Counted from the first letter of the stretch, positions 26,833 through 36,520 are shown. The stretch: DNA of 64,000 nucleotides from Croceibacter atlanticus HTCC2559 (GCF_000196315.1 NC_014230.1:992001-1056000); one strand, 5' to 3'. Translations and numbers: made by a program. Notes: generated by a model not told the origin, from the letters alone.

Positions 26833-26863
26833 AAAAAAAACCCAATGCAATAGCATTGGGTTT
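26833..26863 (-). terminator. Rho-independent terminator of the adhesin/SprF/OmpA operon
   Basis: On the minus strand, AAACCCAATGC (read here as plus-strand 26838-26848) and its partner 26853-26863 form an 11-bp stem with an AATA loop. The A-run 26833-26840 becomes the T-tail on the minus strand. It lies just downstream of the OmpA-family stop. Confidence 0.85.
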
Positions 26864-26885
26864 AAAAATTAAGACAATTAAATTT

Positions 26886-28766
26886 TTATTTTTTAATGAT
26901 TACAAACTCAGAGCGTCTATTAGTTTGTCGTTGTTCATCAGAACAATTTTCACCACATTCAACTGCTGGTTTGCTTTCACCAAAACCTTTACCAGAGATT
27001 CTTTCTTTTGCAATACCTTTTGATACTACATATTGAACTGTACTCTTAGCACGACGTTCAGATAAACTCATGTTATAGTCATTAGGACCTTTGTTGTCTG
27101 TATGACTTTCTACAAAAATCTCCATTTCTGGATATTTATTCATAACCTGTACAAGCTTATCTAATTCAAAAGCAGCTTGAGGCTTAATGTTAGATTTATC
27201 ATAGTCAAATAGTATTGGGTTAAGAATAACGCGATCTTCAGTAACTATAGCTTCAATTGGTTTTAACCTAACAGTTAATTCTTTTGTTGCGTCTTTTGTT
27301 GCTGCCATAGTAACCGAATTACTTTCGTAATCATCTATGTTTACTTGCGCTTGATATGCCTGCTCACATTGTACAGTAAAGTTTGTCATACCATTAGCGT
27401 CTGTCACAACAGTTGTTATTTTATTCTCTTTGTCATCATACAAATCTACATTTGCATTAGAGATTGCATTATTGGTTTTGTCATCTACAACTTTAACAGC
27501 TAATTGAACTTCACATAACGGCTCAATTAAAGTGACACCATATATATTGTCTACTAATGCTTTTCCTCTGTTAGAAGACACGTAGCCGTTCCCAGATTCA
27601 AGGTTTAGAGTAAATGCAAAATCATCTCCTTTACTATTAACAGGAGTACCTATGTTTTTAGCTTTTCCATATTGACCATTGTTGTTTGAAGCATAAAATA
27701 CATCTAAACCTCCAAGACCTAAATGACCATCACTTGAAAAATAAAGAGTTCCATCTTCATCTACGTGAGGAAAGTTTTCTCTTCCAGCAGTATTAATATT
27801 AGCGCCTAAATTTTTAGGAGTTCCGAAACCGCTAGAGGTAACCTCTACCATATAAATATCAGATTGGCCTTGTCCTCCAGGCATATCGCTAACAAAATAG
27901 AGTGTTTTACCGTCTTTACTTAAAGCAGGATGACCTATAGAATATTCAGAATTGTTGAATGGTACAGACTTAACATCTTTCCAAGTGCCGTTTACATTTT
28001 CAGCAAAATAAAGCTGTAATTGTCCTACGCCATTTTCATCTTTACCATACTTACCATCTAAGTATTGGTTTCGAGTAAAGTACATACGATTTCCATCTGA
28101 AGAAATTGCGACAGAACCTTCATTGTATTTTGTGTTTACTTCACCTTTTACAAGTTCTGGTTCTTTGTAAGTACCTTCAATAATAACTGCTTTATAAATA
28201 TCTAAAGTAGGTTGTTCATTCCACCCATACTTTTTTCTACTTTTATTTCTAGCAGATACAAAGTATAAAGTATTTCCGCTTACAGCACCACCAAAATCTG
28301 AATACTCAGAATTTAGCATTTCAATAGCTTCTAAAGTAAATTTCTCTTCGCTACCTAATAGTTTAGGAACATAGTTAGGGTTTTCTAAAAATGTAATAGC
28401 GCGATCATCGTTAGGTGCATTTTTTGCAAACTGCATCATAACTTCATTACTCTTTTCGTACTTGTTGTTGGCTTTTAACATTTGAGCATATCTAAATAAT
28501 TGCTCATTTGTAGCATTACCGTCTTTTACAACTTTAGCATAATAGGTTTCTGCAGCTTTTGTATCGTAAATGTTATAATTAGCTTCTGCCAATTGTGCAT
28601 AAACATATGTGTCTGCTTTACCTTTTTCAATCAACTTTTCGTAATCCTCTATGGCTTCTAAAAACTCATAGCGGTCAAAATGTTTGTCTGCTTTTTTGGT
28701 GTCTGCATTCTGCGCTTGCATATAACTAAAACTAAGCGCAACTAATAGTGTATAAATATATTTCAT
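26886..28766 (-). CDS. OmpA-family protein with TPR and PD40-type repeats
   Basis: A 626-residue envelope protein. After a signal peptide (about 1-18, ending M-Q-A-Q) come TPR-like helices (20-150), then a propeller of PD40/WD40-like repeats (about 165-410, for example T-L-Y-F-S-S-D-G), a carboxypeptidase-regulatory-like beta domain (about 415-505) and a C-terminal OmpA peptidoglycan-binding domain (P-I-L-F-D-Y-D-K-S-N and R-R-A-K-S). This arrangement is the usual third gene after a T9SS adhesin and its PorP/SprF partner in flavobacteria, and probably tethers the complex to the cell wall. It is last in the operon, 17 bp after the SprF-like gene. Confidence 0.9.
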   Translation of the reverse strand: MKYIYTLLVALSFSYMQAQNADTKKADKHFDRYEFLEAIEDYEKLIEKGKADTYVYAQLAEANYNIYDTKAAETYYAKVVKDGNATNEQLFRYAQMLKANNKYEKSNEVMMQFAKNAPNDDRAITFLENPNYVPKLLGSEEKFTLEAIEMLNSEYSDFGGAVSGNTLYFVSARNKSRKKYGWNEQPTLDIYKAVIIEGTYKEPELVKGEVNTKYNEGSVAISSDGNRMYFTRNQYLDGKYGKDENGVGQLQLYFAENVNGTWKDVKSVPFNNSEYSIGHPALSKDGKTLYFVSDMPGGQGQSDIYMVEVTSSGFGTPKNLGANINTAGRENFPHVDEDGTLYFSSDGHLGLGGLDVFYASNNNGQYGKAKNIGTPVNSKGDDFAFTLNLESGNGYVSSNRGKALVDNIYGVTLIEPLCEVQLAVKVVDDKTNNAISNANVDLYDDKENKITTVVTDANGMTNFTVQCEQAYQAQVNIDDYESNSVTMAATKDATKELTVRLKPIEAIVTEDRVILNPILFDYDKSNIKPQAAFELDKLVQVMNKYPEMEIFVESHTDNKGPNDYNMSLSERRAKSTVQYVVSKGIAKERISGKGFGESKPAVECGENCSDEQRQTNRRSEFVIIKK

Positions 28767-28783
28767 AGTAGTGTCTTGAGGGT

Positions 28784-29716
28784 TTAGAAATAACGTGGAG
28801 AACGGAATGTTTTCTTGTTAAAGAATACATCAAAAATTACCATAGCTTCAAAAGATGAAGGTGCATAGTCACCTATGTCTGACAATACGTAGTCATAGGC
28901 AAATCCTAATTGAACCCAATCTGTAGCTCTTATGTTAATAAGACCACTAACGGCATCTTCTAAACGGTATGAAGCTCCAATTTCTAATCTGTCGTACATT
29001 AAAAAGTTTGCATTTACATCAAAAGACACAGGAGCATCAAATGCTGTTTTTACTAAAGCAGATGGTTTAAATTTTAGGTTTTCAGAAACTTGAAACACAT
29101 ATCCTGCAGTTGCAAATAAGTGCTCAACCTCATTACCTAATTCTAGGTCGTTTCCATTTTCATTAATTTCTAAATGAGTAGCATTTAAAAAGTTAGGGAT
29201 GGAAGCACCTACATACCAATTGTCTCCATATAATAAGAAACCAGCACCAAAATTAGCAAATGTTTCATTTGAGTTTTGTGAAAATGCTTGATCGTTATTG
29301 TCTTGAGAGTTGTTACCAACATCTATAAGTCCTACATCGTGAAATGTAGCACCTGCTTTAACACCAAATGCTAATTTGGTAGTTGCTCCTAAATCTAAGC
29401 GATAAGAAAAGTCTGCATAAACGTTAGTTTCTTTTACAGGACCATTTTCATCTGCAATTGCAGAAAGACCTAATCCTGTTTTTTCTCCAACAGGTGAGTG
29501 TGCAAAGAAAGTAAATGTTTTTGGTGCGCCTCTAAAGCCACTCCATTGGTCTCTATATAAAACACCAACATTTAAGTTTTCTTTTATACCAGCATATGCT
29601 GGGTTTACAACACTCATGTTGTACATGTATTGGGTGTATTGTGGGTCTTGTTGAGCTGTTGCAAACTGACTTGCAAACAGCAGAACAAAACTCGAAATTA
29701 CCAGTAGTTTTTTCAT
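28784..29716 (-). CDS. PorP/SprF-family type IX secretion outer-membrane protein
   Basis: A 310-residue outer-membrane protein with a signal peptide (ending A-T-A-Q) and the family opening Q-D-P-Q-Y-T-Q-Y-M-Y-N-M followed by N-P-A-Y-A-G. Such barrels work with type-B sorting domains and attach individual large adhesins to the surface, as SprF does for SprB in Flavobacterium. The gene lies directly downstream of the giant adhesin and is very probably its dedicated partner. I do not name it porP, because that is the core T9SS component and this is a satellite paralogue. Confidence 0.9.
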   Translation of the reverse strand: MKKLLVISSFVLLFASQFATAQQDPQYTQYMYNMSVVNPAYAGIKENLNVGVLYRDQWSGFRGAPKTFTFFAHSPVGEKTGLGLSAIADENGPVKETNVYADFSYRLDLGATTKLAFGVKAGATFHDVGLIDVGNNSQDNNDQAFSQNSNETFANFGAGFLLYGDNWYVGASIPNFLNATHLEINENGNDLELGNEVEHLFATAGYVFQVSENLKFKPSALVKTAFDAPVSFDVNANFLMYDRLEIGASYRLEDAVSGLINIRATDWVQLGFAYDYVLSDIGDYAPSSFEAMVIFDVFFNKKTFRSPRYF

Positions 29717-29751
29717 AGTGAAATAATATAAAATTTTTGGTTCTAGTTAGT

Positions 29752-32700
29752 TTAGTTAGCGTTACGGTTTAGGTAAATCCATCCCGTTTGCATATCTCCA
29801 AATACAGGGTCTGCACCATTAAGCTTAATTACATAATAGTATGTTCCTGTTGGTAACTTGTCCCCATTATCAGATTGGCCACACCAGTCTGCAACGTAAT
29901 TGTTTTTCTTGAACACAGATCTTCCGTGACGGTTAAACAACTCTAATGATGTAATTCCTGTTCTTTCAGATAAGAATTCTAAATCTAAACAGTCATTAAA
30001 TCCTGGAGTAGTGTCTGGTGAAATTCCTTGAGAGATTCTACAGTTATCTATTTCATAACGCTGTACATCTATAGCGTTGCTACCTGTACAAGATCCTTTT
30101 GAAACGACTACGTAAACTCCTCTAGGAGATTGCGGGTCTGATGGTATTTCAATAGTTAGAGTATCATTAGTTTCTCCAGTTAATGGTGTACCATCTTCCT
30201 CAAACCATTGGTAAGTTACGCCAGACTCACTTGCAACTGCAGTAAGAGTAATGTTGTCTCCGCCGCAACCAAATACAGTGTCTTCTCCACTGTTTATTTG
30301 AACAGTTATATCATCTCTTAAGTTTAATGTTACATTATCTGAACTGCTACAAGCTCCTGCAGTAACTACAACTGTATAGTTACCATCTTCTATAGCTTCT
30401 AGAGTTGCGTTGGTTTCTCCAAAAATAACAGTACCATTTAAAGACCACTCAAAAGTTACATCTGCAACATTATAGTTACTAGGTGTTGCATCTAAAACCT
30501 CAGGAGTTTCAAAACAAGTTTCAAAATTCTCTCCTAATTCAATTGCTGGTGCCTCACCTTCTGTAATTGTAACAGAATCTGTAGATGTACATTCTCCAGA
30601 AGTAACAGTAACGCTATACGTACCTAAGTCTGTAGTTGATAGTGTAGCATCTGTTTCTCCAGTTAATACTGTACCATCTAAAGACCACTCGAATGTCGAG
30701 TCTGCTACATCATAATTACTTGGTGTAGCGTCTAAAATTTCTGGTGTTAGGAAACAAGATGTGAAGTCTGCACCAAGGTCAACAGCAGGAGCATCTCCTT
30801 GTTGAATAGTAATAGAGTCTGTTGCTGTACAAGTTCCTGTAGTAACAACAACACTGTAAACTCCTGTTTGAGATATCGTAAGAGTAGCATCTGTTTCTGC
30901 AGCTAATACATTGCCATCTAAAGACCACTCGAACGTTGTGTCTGCTACATCATAATTTGAAGGTGTAGCATCTAAAACAGCAGTGTCTACAAAACAGCTG
31001 TTAAAATCTACTCCTAAATCTACATCTGGAGCAACTCCATTTGTTATAGTAATAGAATCTGTGTCTACACAATTTCCAACTGTAACTGTAACTGCGTAAA
31101 CTCCTACAGAGGTTATATCTAAAGTTGCGTTAGTTTCTCCTGTTAATACACTTCCATCTAATGTCCACTCAAAAGTTGCGTCTGCAACATCGTGATTAGA
31201 AGGTGTAGCATCTAACATTTCTGGAGTAATAAAACAAGTTGAGTAATCATCTCCTAAATCAAAAACTGGAGATTCACCATCATTAATAGTAATAGTATCT
31301 GTAGTTGAACAAGTTCCTAAACTTACAATTACAGAGTAAGTACCATTTTCTGTAGCAGAAAGAGTAGCATCTGTTTCATCTGTAAGTAATGTGCCATTTA
31401 AAGACCAAGCAAAAGTTACATCTGCTGGAGCATAATTAGAAGGTGTTGCATCTAAAACAAATGGATCTACAAGACAAGATGCAAAATCTTCACCTAAATC
31501 TACTATAGGAGCTTCACCATCTGCGATAGTAATTTCATCTGTAGATTCACAAGCACCAACAGTAACTAAAACAGAATATATACCATTTTGAGTAGCTGAA
31601 AGTGTAGGGTTAGTTTCTGCTGTTAAAACAGTACCATCTAAAGACCATTCATATGTTGCATCTGCAGGATCATAATTAGAAGGTGTTGCATCTAAAACAA
31701 CAGGGTCTACTAAACAAGATGCAAAATCTTCACCAAGATCGATCATAGGTAGATCACCAGGCGTAATAGTAAGTGTATCAGATTCAGAACAAGCTCCTAA
31801 TGCTGTAACTGTTACGGTATATGTACCTAGTTGTGTTGCAGAAAGAGTAGCATCTGTTTCAGTTAATAATTCATTACCATCTAAAAACCACTGGAAAGTC
31901 ACATCTGTAAGTGGATAGTTACTTGGCGTAGCATCTAATATTGCTGGAGTTTCTAAACAAGAGCTTATGTCTGCTCCAAGATCAAACAATGGAGTTGTTG
32001 CCACTGTAATACTTTCTGTAAGAGAACAAGAATCTACAGTAACTGTTACTGTGTAAGTTCCGGGATCTGTCACGGTAATTGTAGGTGTAGTTTCAGATGT
32101 ACTCCATTCATAAGTAGGTGTGCTCATTGAACTGTTGTTAGAAACAGTAGCGGTTAAATCTGTACTGCCAACAAAACAACCATCTGTAGCATCACTTGTA
32201 ACTTCTAAATCAAAATCTGCATTTAATGTTACAGTAACGTCATCTGTAACCACATTTGGTGTACCATCACAATTAAAGTAAGTTGTAGAGGCAGTATATG
32301 TAGTAGTTTGTGTTGGTGTTACAGTTAATTCTAAATCTGTACCAACAACGTTTCCGTCTTCATCTTGCCACTCAAAGATATAAGCACTGTCTCCAGCGTA
32401 GCTAAATCTGTACAGTTCGTTTTGAGCTTCCCAAGCACCACCATTTCTGTCAGCTGGAGCAAAACCGATAGTACCATCTGCATTTTGAATACCCGCAATA
32501 GCAAACCCATCATTCCAAGCTGTACAAACTGGCTTGTCTACAAGGTTAATATCTATAACATTGGAAGATTCATAAAGTATAATTTGTTGCGTTGTTTCAA
32601 AGTTGCTACAAGAACCACTGAAGTGAACAACATCTGTATAGTTAATTACAAATTGTCTAGAAGGAGCAGATCCTAAAATAGTATACTGTATTTGTGTAGG

Positions 32701-33792
32701 ATCTCCAGAAATTGCTGGATTAATATCGTGCCAAGCACCCATAATAGAGTTTACAGGAATGTCTGGACTTGGTATTGCGTCTCCAGCATCTATGTTCCAA
32801 GGGCAAAATGCGCCTGCTTCATCTAAATCGAAAGTTACAAGACCATTTGCACCAATAAGTATTTGACTATAAGTTTCACCAAAGAAACAGAAATCGAAAC
32901 CAAGATCGATTACTTCAGACCAACGGTCATCAATTGTTAAGTTAGTTGGTGTACCATCTCCACCAGTTGGAGGTAAAATACATCCGTCTAGTTCATTAAT
33001 ATCATAGTTTTGAAGGTCTATACCGTTAGCATGAACATTTGCAGTAAGTGTTACTTCTGGGCTAGGGCACACCACTTCTAAATCTTCACCAGCGTATACT
33101 ATAGAACACTCGTTAGGTGGCGGTGGACATAAGAAAGATAAGGGCTCACTAATTTCAACACAATTAGGGTCTTCACTAGCGGCAGTTATAATTACTTCGT
33201 CTGATGCAGCAAATGGTCCAAGAACCACAGTACCAACATCATTTAAAATTTCTCCTGCACCACCAAGGTTATCAGATATATTTAAAGAGCTTATGCTACC
33301 AAAATCTGAAACGTTTACCTCTACACTATATTCAAAGTTGTCACAATTTCCATTAACAACATTAAAATCAATAGTAGGAGCTATACACGTTTGACAGCCA
33401 ATTTCAAAATTCCACTCATCTTGAGAACCACTTGAACAACTTACAGACGAGTCTGACTGTATTTGTAGGGTGATAGTGTCTCCTGTAGAAGTCCAGGTAA
33501 AACCTGACAAATCTCCTGAGTTACCATAAGGGTTGTCTTCATTAAGATTTGTACCGTCTGTATCTAAGACTAATACTTCGTCAAAAGTTTGTTCTGTTTC
33601 TCCACTTATAAAGGTAAGTGTTAAGGGGAAACCATCGTTGCTTTGAAATACTAATTGGGTGTTGTCGCTATTTCCGTAACAATAGGTTTGGGAAACCGTT
33701 CCAGCACTACAATCAATAATTGTTTGTCCAAAGGTCATAACTGGAAATGTTATGGCTAATACAAACAATAGAAAAGGTAATTTTTTCATCAT
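29752..33792 (-). CDS. Giant repeat adhesin with T9SS type-B (gliding-motility-associated) C-terminal domain
   Basis: A 1346-residue secreted protein. Signal peptide at residues 1-22 (ending T-F-G-Q). The N-terminal half holds a cysteine-containing CUB-like region and a domain with L-I-G-A-N-G-L-V-T-F-D near 310-325. Residues 604-1164 are seven tandem Ig-like units of 80-81 residues, each opening with D/E-L-G, holding two cysteines, the phrase L-D-A-T-P-S-N and a central tryptophan in E/A/Q-W-(S/T/F)-L. After one more Ig-like domain the last ~95 residues form the type-B domain (G-I-S-P-D-T-T-P-G-F-N-D, L-F-N-R-H-G-R-S-V-F, then T-G-T-Y-Y-Y-V-I). It is the first gene of the adhesin-SprF-OmpA operon. 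Target surface is unknown; roles in gliding or attachment are family inference. Confidence 0.9.
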   Translation of the reverse strand: MMKKLPFLLFVLAITFPVMTFGQTIIDCSAGTVSQTYCYGNSDNTQLVFQSNDGFPLTLTFISGETEQTFDEVLVLDTDGTNLNEDNPYGNSGDLSGFTWTSTGDTITLQIQSDSSVSCSSGSQDEWNFEIGCQTCIAPTIDFNVVNGNCDNFEYSVEVNVSDFGSISSLNISDNLGGAGEILNDVGTVVLGPFAASDEVIITAASEDPNCVEISEPLSFLCPPPPNECSIVYAGEDLEVVCPSPEVTLTANVHANGIDLQNYDINELDGCILPPTGGDGTPTNLTIDDRWSEVIDLGFDFCFFGETYSQILIGANGLVTFDLDEAGAFCPWNIDAGDAIPSPDIPVNSIMGAWHDINPAISGDPTQIQYTILGSAPSRQFVINYTDVVHFSGSCSNFETTQQIILYESSNVIDINLVDKPVCTAWNDGFAIAGIQNADGTIGFAPADRNGGAWEAQNELYRFSYAGDSAYIFEWQDEDGNVVGTDLELTVTPTQTTTYTASTTYFNCDGTPNVVTDDVTVTLNADFDLEVTSDATDGCFVGSTDLTATVSNNSSMSTPTYEWSTSETTPTITVTDPGTYTVTVTVDSCSLTESITVATTPLFDLGADISSCLETPAILDATPSNYPLTDVTFQWFLDGNELLTETDATLSATQLGTYTVTVTALGACSESDTLTITPGDLPMIDLGEDFASCLVDPVVLDATPSNYDPADATYEWSLDGTVLTAETNPTLSATQNGIYSVLVTVGACESTDEITIADGEAPIVDLGEDFASCLVDPFVLDATPSNYAPADVTFAWSLNGTLLTDETDATLSATENGTYSVIVSLGTCSTTDTITINDGESPVFDLGDDYSTCFITPEMLDATPSNHDVADATFEWTLDGSVLTGETNATLDITSVGVYAVTVTVGNCVDTDSITITNGVAPDVDLGVDFNSCFVDTAVLDATPSNYDVADTTFEWSLDGNVLAAETDATLTISQTGVYSVVVTTGTCTATDSITIQQGDAPAVDLGADFTSCFLTPEILDATPSNYDVADSTFEWSLDGTVLTGETDATLSTTDLGTYSVTVTSGECTSTDSVTITEGEAPAIELGENFETCFETPEVLDATPSNYNVADVTFEWSLNGTVIFGETNATLEAIEDGNYTVVVTAGACSSSDNVTLNLRDDITVQINSGEDTVFGCGGDNITLTAVASESGVTYQWFEEDGTPLTGETNDTLTIEIPSDPQSPRGVYVVVSKGSCTGSNAIDVQRYEIDNCRISQGISPDTTPGFNDCLDLEFLSERTGITSLELFNRHGRSVFKKNNYVADWCGQSDNGDKLPTGTYYYVIKLNGADPVFGDMQTGWIYLNRNAN
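30301..31983 (-). repeat. Seven tandem in-frame repeats of 240-243 bp inside the adhesin gene
   Basis: A marker sequence recurring in each unit (CCAT[C/T]TAAAGACCA or close) begins at 30434, 30674, 30914, 31154, 31394, 31634 and 31877: six exact 240-bp steps bar the last, 243 bp. Each unit encodes one Ig-like domain. Neighbouring units have diverged by many substitutions but keep length, so the array is constrained by fold. Confidence 0.95.
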
Positions 33793-34097
33793 TTATCTTA
33801 TAATTTGTTATGAAGTCGTGAATATATATAATTCATCAGGAATACTAAACCTTTGTTAACATTTTAACTGTACATATTTTATGTAATTTGAATGATTTGA
33901 TAATAATATGACAATTAAATAACAATATTTATGAGAATAGTTAAATTTGAACCACCTTAAAATCGTAATATTATCATAAAATTTAGTTAATATTAGGTTT
34001 AATATTTTTTTCATATTTCTATAAAAAACCTGTTTTAACCGATAAAGAAATACTGAAAGTGTAAGTGAATTTTAAGTGTTTCTTACATACTATTGCA
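33793..34097. other. Intergenic region upstream of the adhesin operon
   Basis: About 300 bp, very rich in A and T, between the divergently placed adhesin start (33792) and the end of the endonuclease-family gene (34098). It holds no credible reading frame and no strong hairpin. The adhesin promoter must lie here, but I could not find a convincing TTG/TAnnTTTG pair. Confidence 0.5.
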
Positions 34098-35072
34098 TTA
34101 TTCTAATTTTTCTAATGTTACGTAAACCGGAAAATGATCACTATATCCACCTGTATAGTTTCTGCCACCAAAAGTTCTATGTGGTGTTCCTTTATACTTT
34201 CCATGCCGTTGTTTTAAAAACTCCGGATCATATATTGAGGCACTCTTAAAGTTTAATTTTTTCTTTTGATATTTTAAAAATGAGTGACTTATAATAACTT
34301 GATCAAACAAGTTCCAATGTCCTTTGTATTTAGTGGTTCCTTTAGATTTTGTGAGAAGCGTTTCCATAGGGTTATACAAACCAAACTCAATTAAGCTTTT
34401 AATTGAATTATCATGTGGGTCATCATTAAAATCTCCCATAACAATAAATCGTTGATTGGGTTGCTCTTTAGATAGCGCTCTTAAAATAGCCTTATTTTTA
34501 GATGCAGCATTTACTCTTTTATACTCTGTAAGACCAGAACCGTCTCTCCTTGAGGGCCAATGATTAACTAAAAAAGTAATTTGCTCCTGTAGTAATGTAC
34601 AAGAAACTTGTAATATGTCTCTTGTAAAGTCTCTAATGCCCTCAGGAGTTTCAATATACAGCTCGTGTGATTTAGATTGAGTAATGTTAACGTAGTTTTT
34701 CCTATAAAGTAAAGCCGTGTCTATGCCACGTTCGTCTGGAGAGTTGTAATGAACAAAGTCATATTTAAGAGAACTCAAGGCTTCTGTATTAACAAGGTCT
34801 TTCAATACTTTTTTATTTTCAACTTCAGCTAGGCCAATAATTAATGGCGGATGCTTGTGTGTATCTGAAGTGCCAATTGAAGCGATAACCTTGGCAATTT
34901 TATTTAACTTTTTCTCATACCTGTTTTGATCCCATTTTCTATCTGAGGTTGGTATAAAATCGGTATCTAAAATATTGGTGTCTTGTATGTGGTCAAATAA
35001 ATTTTCAACATTATAAAAGGCAATGGTATATAGAGATTTTTTCTTTTTCTTAAAAAAGTTAGGTAGCTTCAT
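34098..35072 (-). CDS. Endonuclease/exonuclease/phosphatase-family protein
   Basis: A 324-residue protein of the metal-dependent EEP superfamily. It starts with a basic, phenylalanine-containing segment (K-L-P-N-F-F-K-K-K-K-K) rather than a clear signal peptide. Family motifs: F-Y-N-V-E-N-L-F-D near 19-27 (the Asn), I-G-L-A-E-V-E-N near 79-86 (catalytic Glu), V-N-H-W-P-S-R-R with M-G-D-F-N-D-D further on, and the closing Y-S-D-H-F-P-V (catalytic Asp/His). The substrate may be nucleic acid, a phosphoester or a lipid head group; sequence does not tell. It is transcribed away from hflX. Confidence 0.87.
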   Translation of the reverse strand: MKLPNFFKKKKKSLYTIAFYNVENLFDHIQDTNILDTDFIPTSDRKWDQNRYEKKLNKIAKVIASIGTSDTHKHPPLIIGLAEVENKKVLKDLVNTEALSSLKYDFVHYNSPDERGIDTALLYRKNYVNITQSKSHELYIETPEGIRDFTRDILQVSCTLLQEQITFLVNHWPSRRDGSGLTEYKRVNAASKNKAILRALSKEQPNQRFIVMGDFNDDPHDNSIKSLIEFGLYNPMETLLTKSKGTTKYKGHWNLFDQVIISHSFLKYQKKKLNFKSASIYDPEFLKQRHGKYKGTPHRTFGGRNYTGGYSDHFPVYVTLEKLE

Positions 35073-35189
35073 CTGCAGTTTCAGTTTATAATTTAAAAAT
35101 ACAATTTCCCAACAGTAATCTTGTGTAAGCCTATGGGATTATCTAATACTAGTTAATATTCATTTTTATTTAGCAAATCTGATATTTTG

Positions 35190-35197
35190 TATCTTTG
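35190..35197 (+). promoter_or_regulatory. -7 element (TATCTTTG) placing the hflX start at or next to +1
   Basis: TATCTTTG is followed after only 4 bases by the hflX ATG at 35202, predicting a leaderless or nearly leaderless mRNA. mvaD (52526-52533, minus strand) has the same layout. No clear -33 TTG at standard spacing. Confidence 0.55.
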
Positions 35198-35201
35198 TAA
35201 G

Positions 35202-36425
35202 ATGCTAGAAAAGAATACAACAGAATATGAAAGTGCTGTCCTCATAGGTGTCATCACCCAATTGCAGGACGAAGAGCAATCTAAAGAATATCTTGACGAG
35301 TTAGAGTTTTTAACCTATACGGCTGGAGGTGAAGTGCTAAAGCGTTTTACTCAGAAATTAGAACATCCTAACCCTAAGACATTTATAAATAGTGGTAAGT
35401 TAGAAACTGTAAGACAGTTTATTGAAGAACACGAAGTAGGTTCTGCCATTTTTGATGATGAATTGTCTCCTGCACAGCAAAAAAATTTAGAACGCATTTT
35501 AAAATGTAAAGTTGTAGATAGAACGTATCTCATCTTAGACATTTTTGCACAGCGCGCTACAACCAGTTATGCTCGTACTCAAGTAGAGTTGGCACAATAT
35601 GAATATTTACTGCCTAGATTAGTAGGATTGTGGACACACCTTGAAAGACAACGTGGTGGTATTGGTATGCGTGGTCCTGGTGAAACAGAGATTGAAACAG
35701 ATAGACGTATAGTACGCGATAAGATCTCACTTTTAAAGAACAAGATTAAGAAGATAGATAAGCAAATGGAAGTTCAACGTGGTAATCGCGGCCAATTGGT
35801 ACGCGTTGCTTTGGTGGGATATACAAATGTTGGAAAATCTACCTTAATGAATGCAATTAGTAAAAGTGAGGTGTTTGCAGAAAACAAACTTTTTGCAACA
35901 TTAGATACCACTGTGCGAAAAGTAGTAATAAGAAACCTTCCGTTCTTGTTAACAGATACTGTTGGGTTTATTAGAAAACTCCCTACACAGTTAGTCGAGT
36001 CATTTAAATCTACATTAGATGAAGTTAGAGAGGCAGACTTGCTGTTGCATGTTGTTGATATTTCTCATCATAATTTTGAAGAGCATATTGCATCTGTAAA
36101 TCAGATTTTAGATGAAATAGATAGTGCAGATAAACCGTCTATTATGGTCTTTAATAAAATTGACGCCTATGAGCCAGAAACCATAGATGAAGACGATTTA
36201 GATACAGAGAAAACTACAAAGCACAATACTTTAGAAGATTGGAAGAAAACTTGGATGAACAGAACCGAGTATGGTTCTCTCTTTATATCTGCATTAAATA
36301 AAGATAACTTTGATGAACTGCGTAAAACAGTTTATAATGCAGTTAGAGAAATACATGTTACTCGTTTTCCTTACAACAGTTTTTTATACCCAGAATATGA
36401 TGATGATTTTAACGAGCAGCAGTAA
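35202..36425 (+). CDS. hflX: Ribosome-associated GTPase HflX
   Basis: GTPase that splits stalled ribosomes after stress. From ATG 35202 it has 407 residues. The N-terminal domain carries the glycine-rich linker G-I-G-M-R-G-P-G-E-T-E-I-E-T-D that is diagnostic for HflX, followed by a coiled segment. The G domain shows G1 G-Y-T-N-V-G-K-S-T, G3 D-T-V-G-F-I and G4 N-K-I-D. The C-terminal domain is short and ends in an acidic tail (E-Y-D-D-D-F-N-E-Q-Q). An in-frame TTG at 35187 was rejected because it lies upstream of, and reads through, the -7 element. A bidirectional terminator follows. Confidence 0.95.
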   Translation: MLEKNTTEYESAVLIGVITQLQDEEQSKEYLDELEFLTYTAGGEVLKRFTQKLEHPNPKTFINSGKLETVRQFIEEHEVGSAIFDDELSPAQQKNLERILKCKVVDRTYLILDIFAQRATTSYARTQVELAQYEYLLPRLVGLWTHLERQRGGIGMRGPGETEIETDRRIVRDKISLLKNKIKKIDKQMEVQRGNRGQLVRVALVGYTNVGKSTLMNAISKSEVFAENKLFATLDTTVRKVVIRNLPFLLTDTVGFIRKLPTQLVESFKSTLDEVREADLLLHVVDISHHNFEEHIASVNQILDEIDSADKPSIMVFNKIDAYEPETIDEDDLDTEKTTKHNTLEDWKKTWMNRTEYGSLFISALNKDNFDELRKTVYNAVREIHVTRFPYNSFLYPEYDDDFNEQQ

Positions 36426-36463
36426 ATAGCACTTAAACTGAATCTGTAGCTGAAAGGCAGAAT

Positions 36464-36502
36464 AAAAAAGCAGAAGCATTAATAAATGCTTCTGCTTTTT
36501 TT
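36464..36502. terminator. Bidirectional terminator between hflX and the YugP-like gene
   Basis: A near-perfect ~17-bp stem (AAAAAGCAGAAGCATT and its complement) around an AATA loop, flanked by A-run and T-run, so it can end transcription from both convergent genes. Confidence 0.88.
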
Positions 36503-36520
36503 AATTTATAACGTTATATA

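Noticed and set aside
30301-31983. Regular repeats that might be a CRISPR array or satellite DNA
   Set aside because: The period is 240 bp, in frame, and encodes Ig-like domains; units have no short identical repeats with unique spacers.
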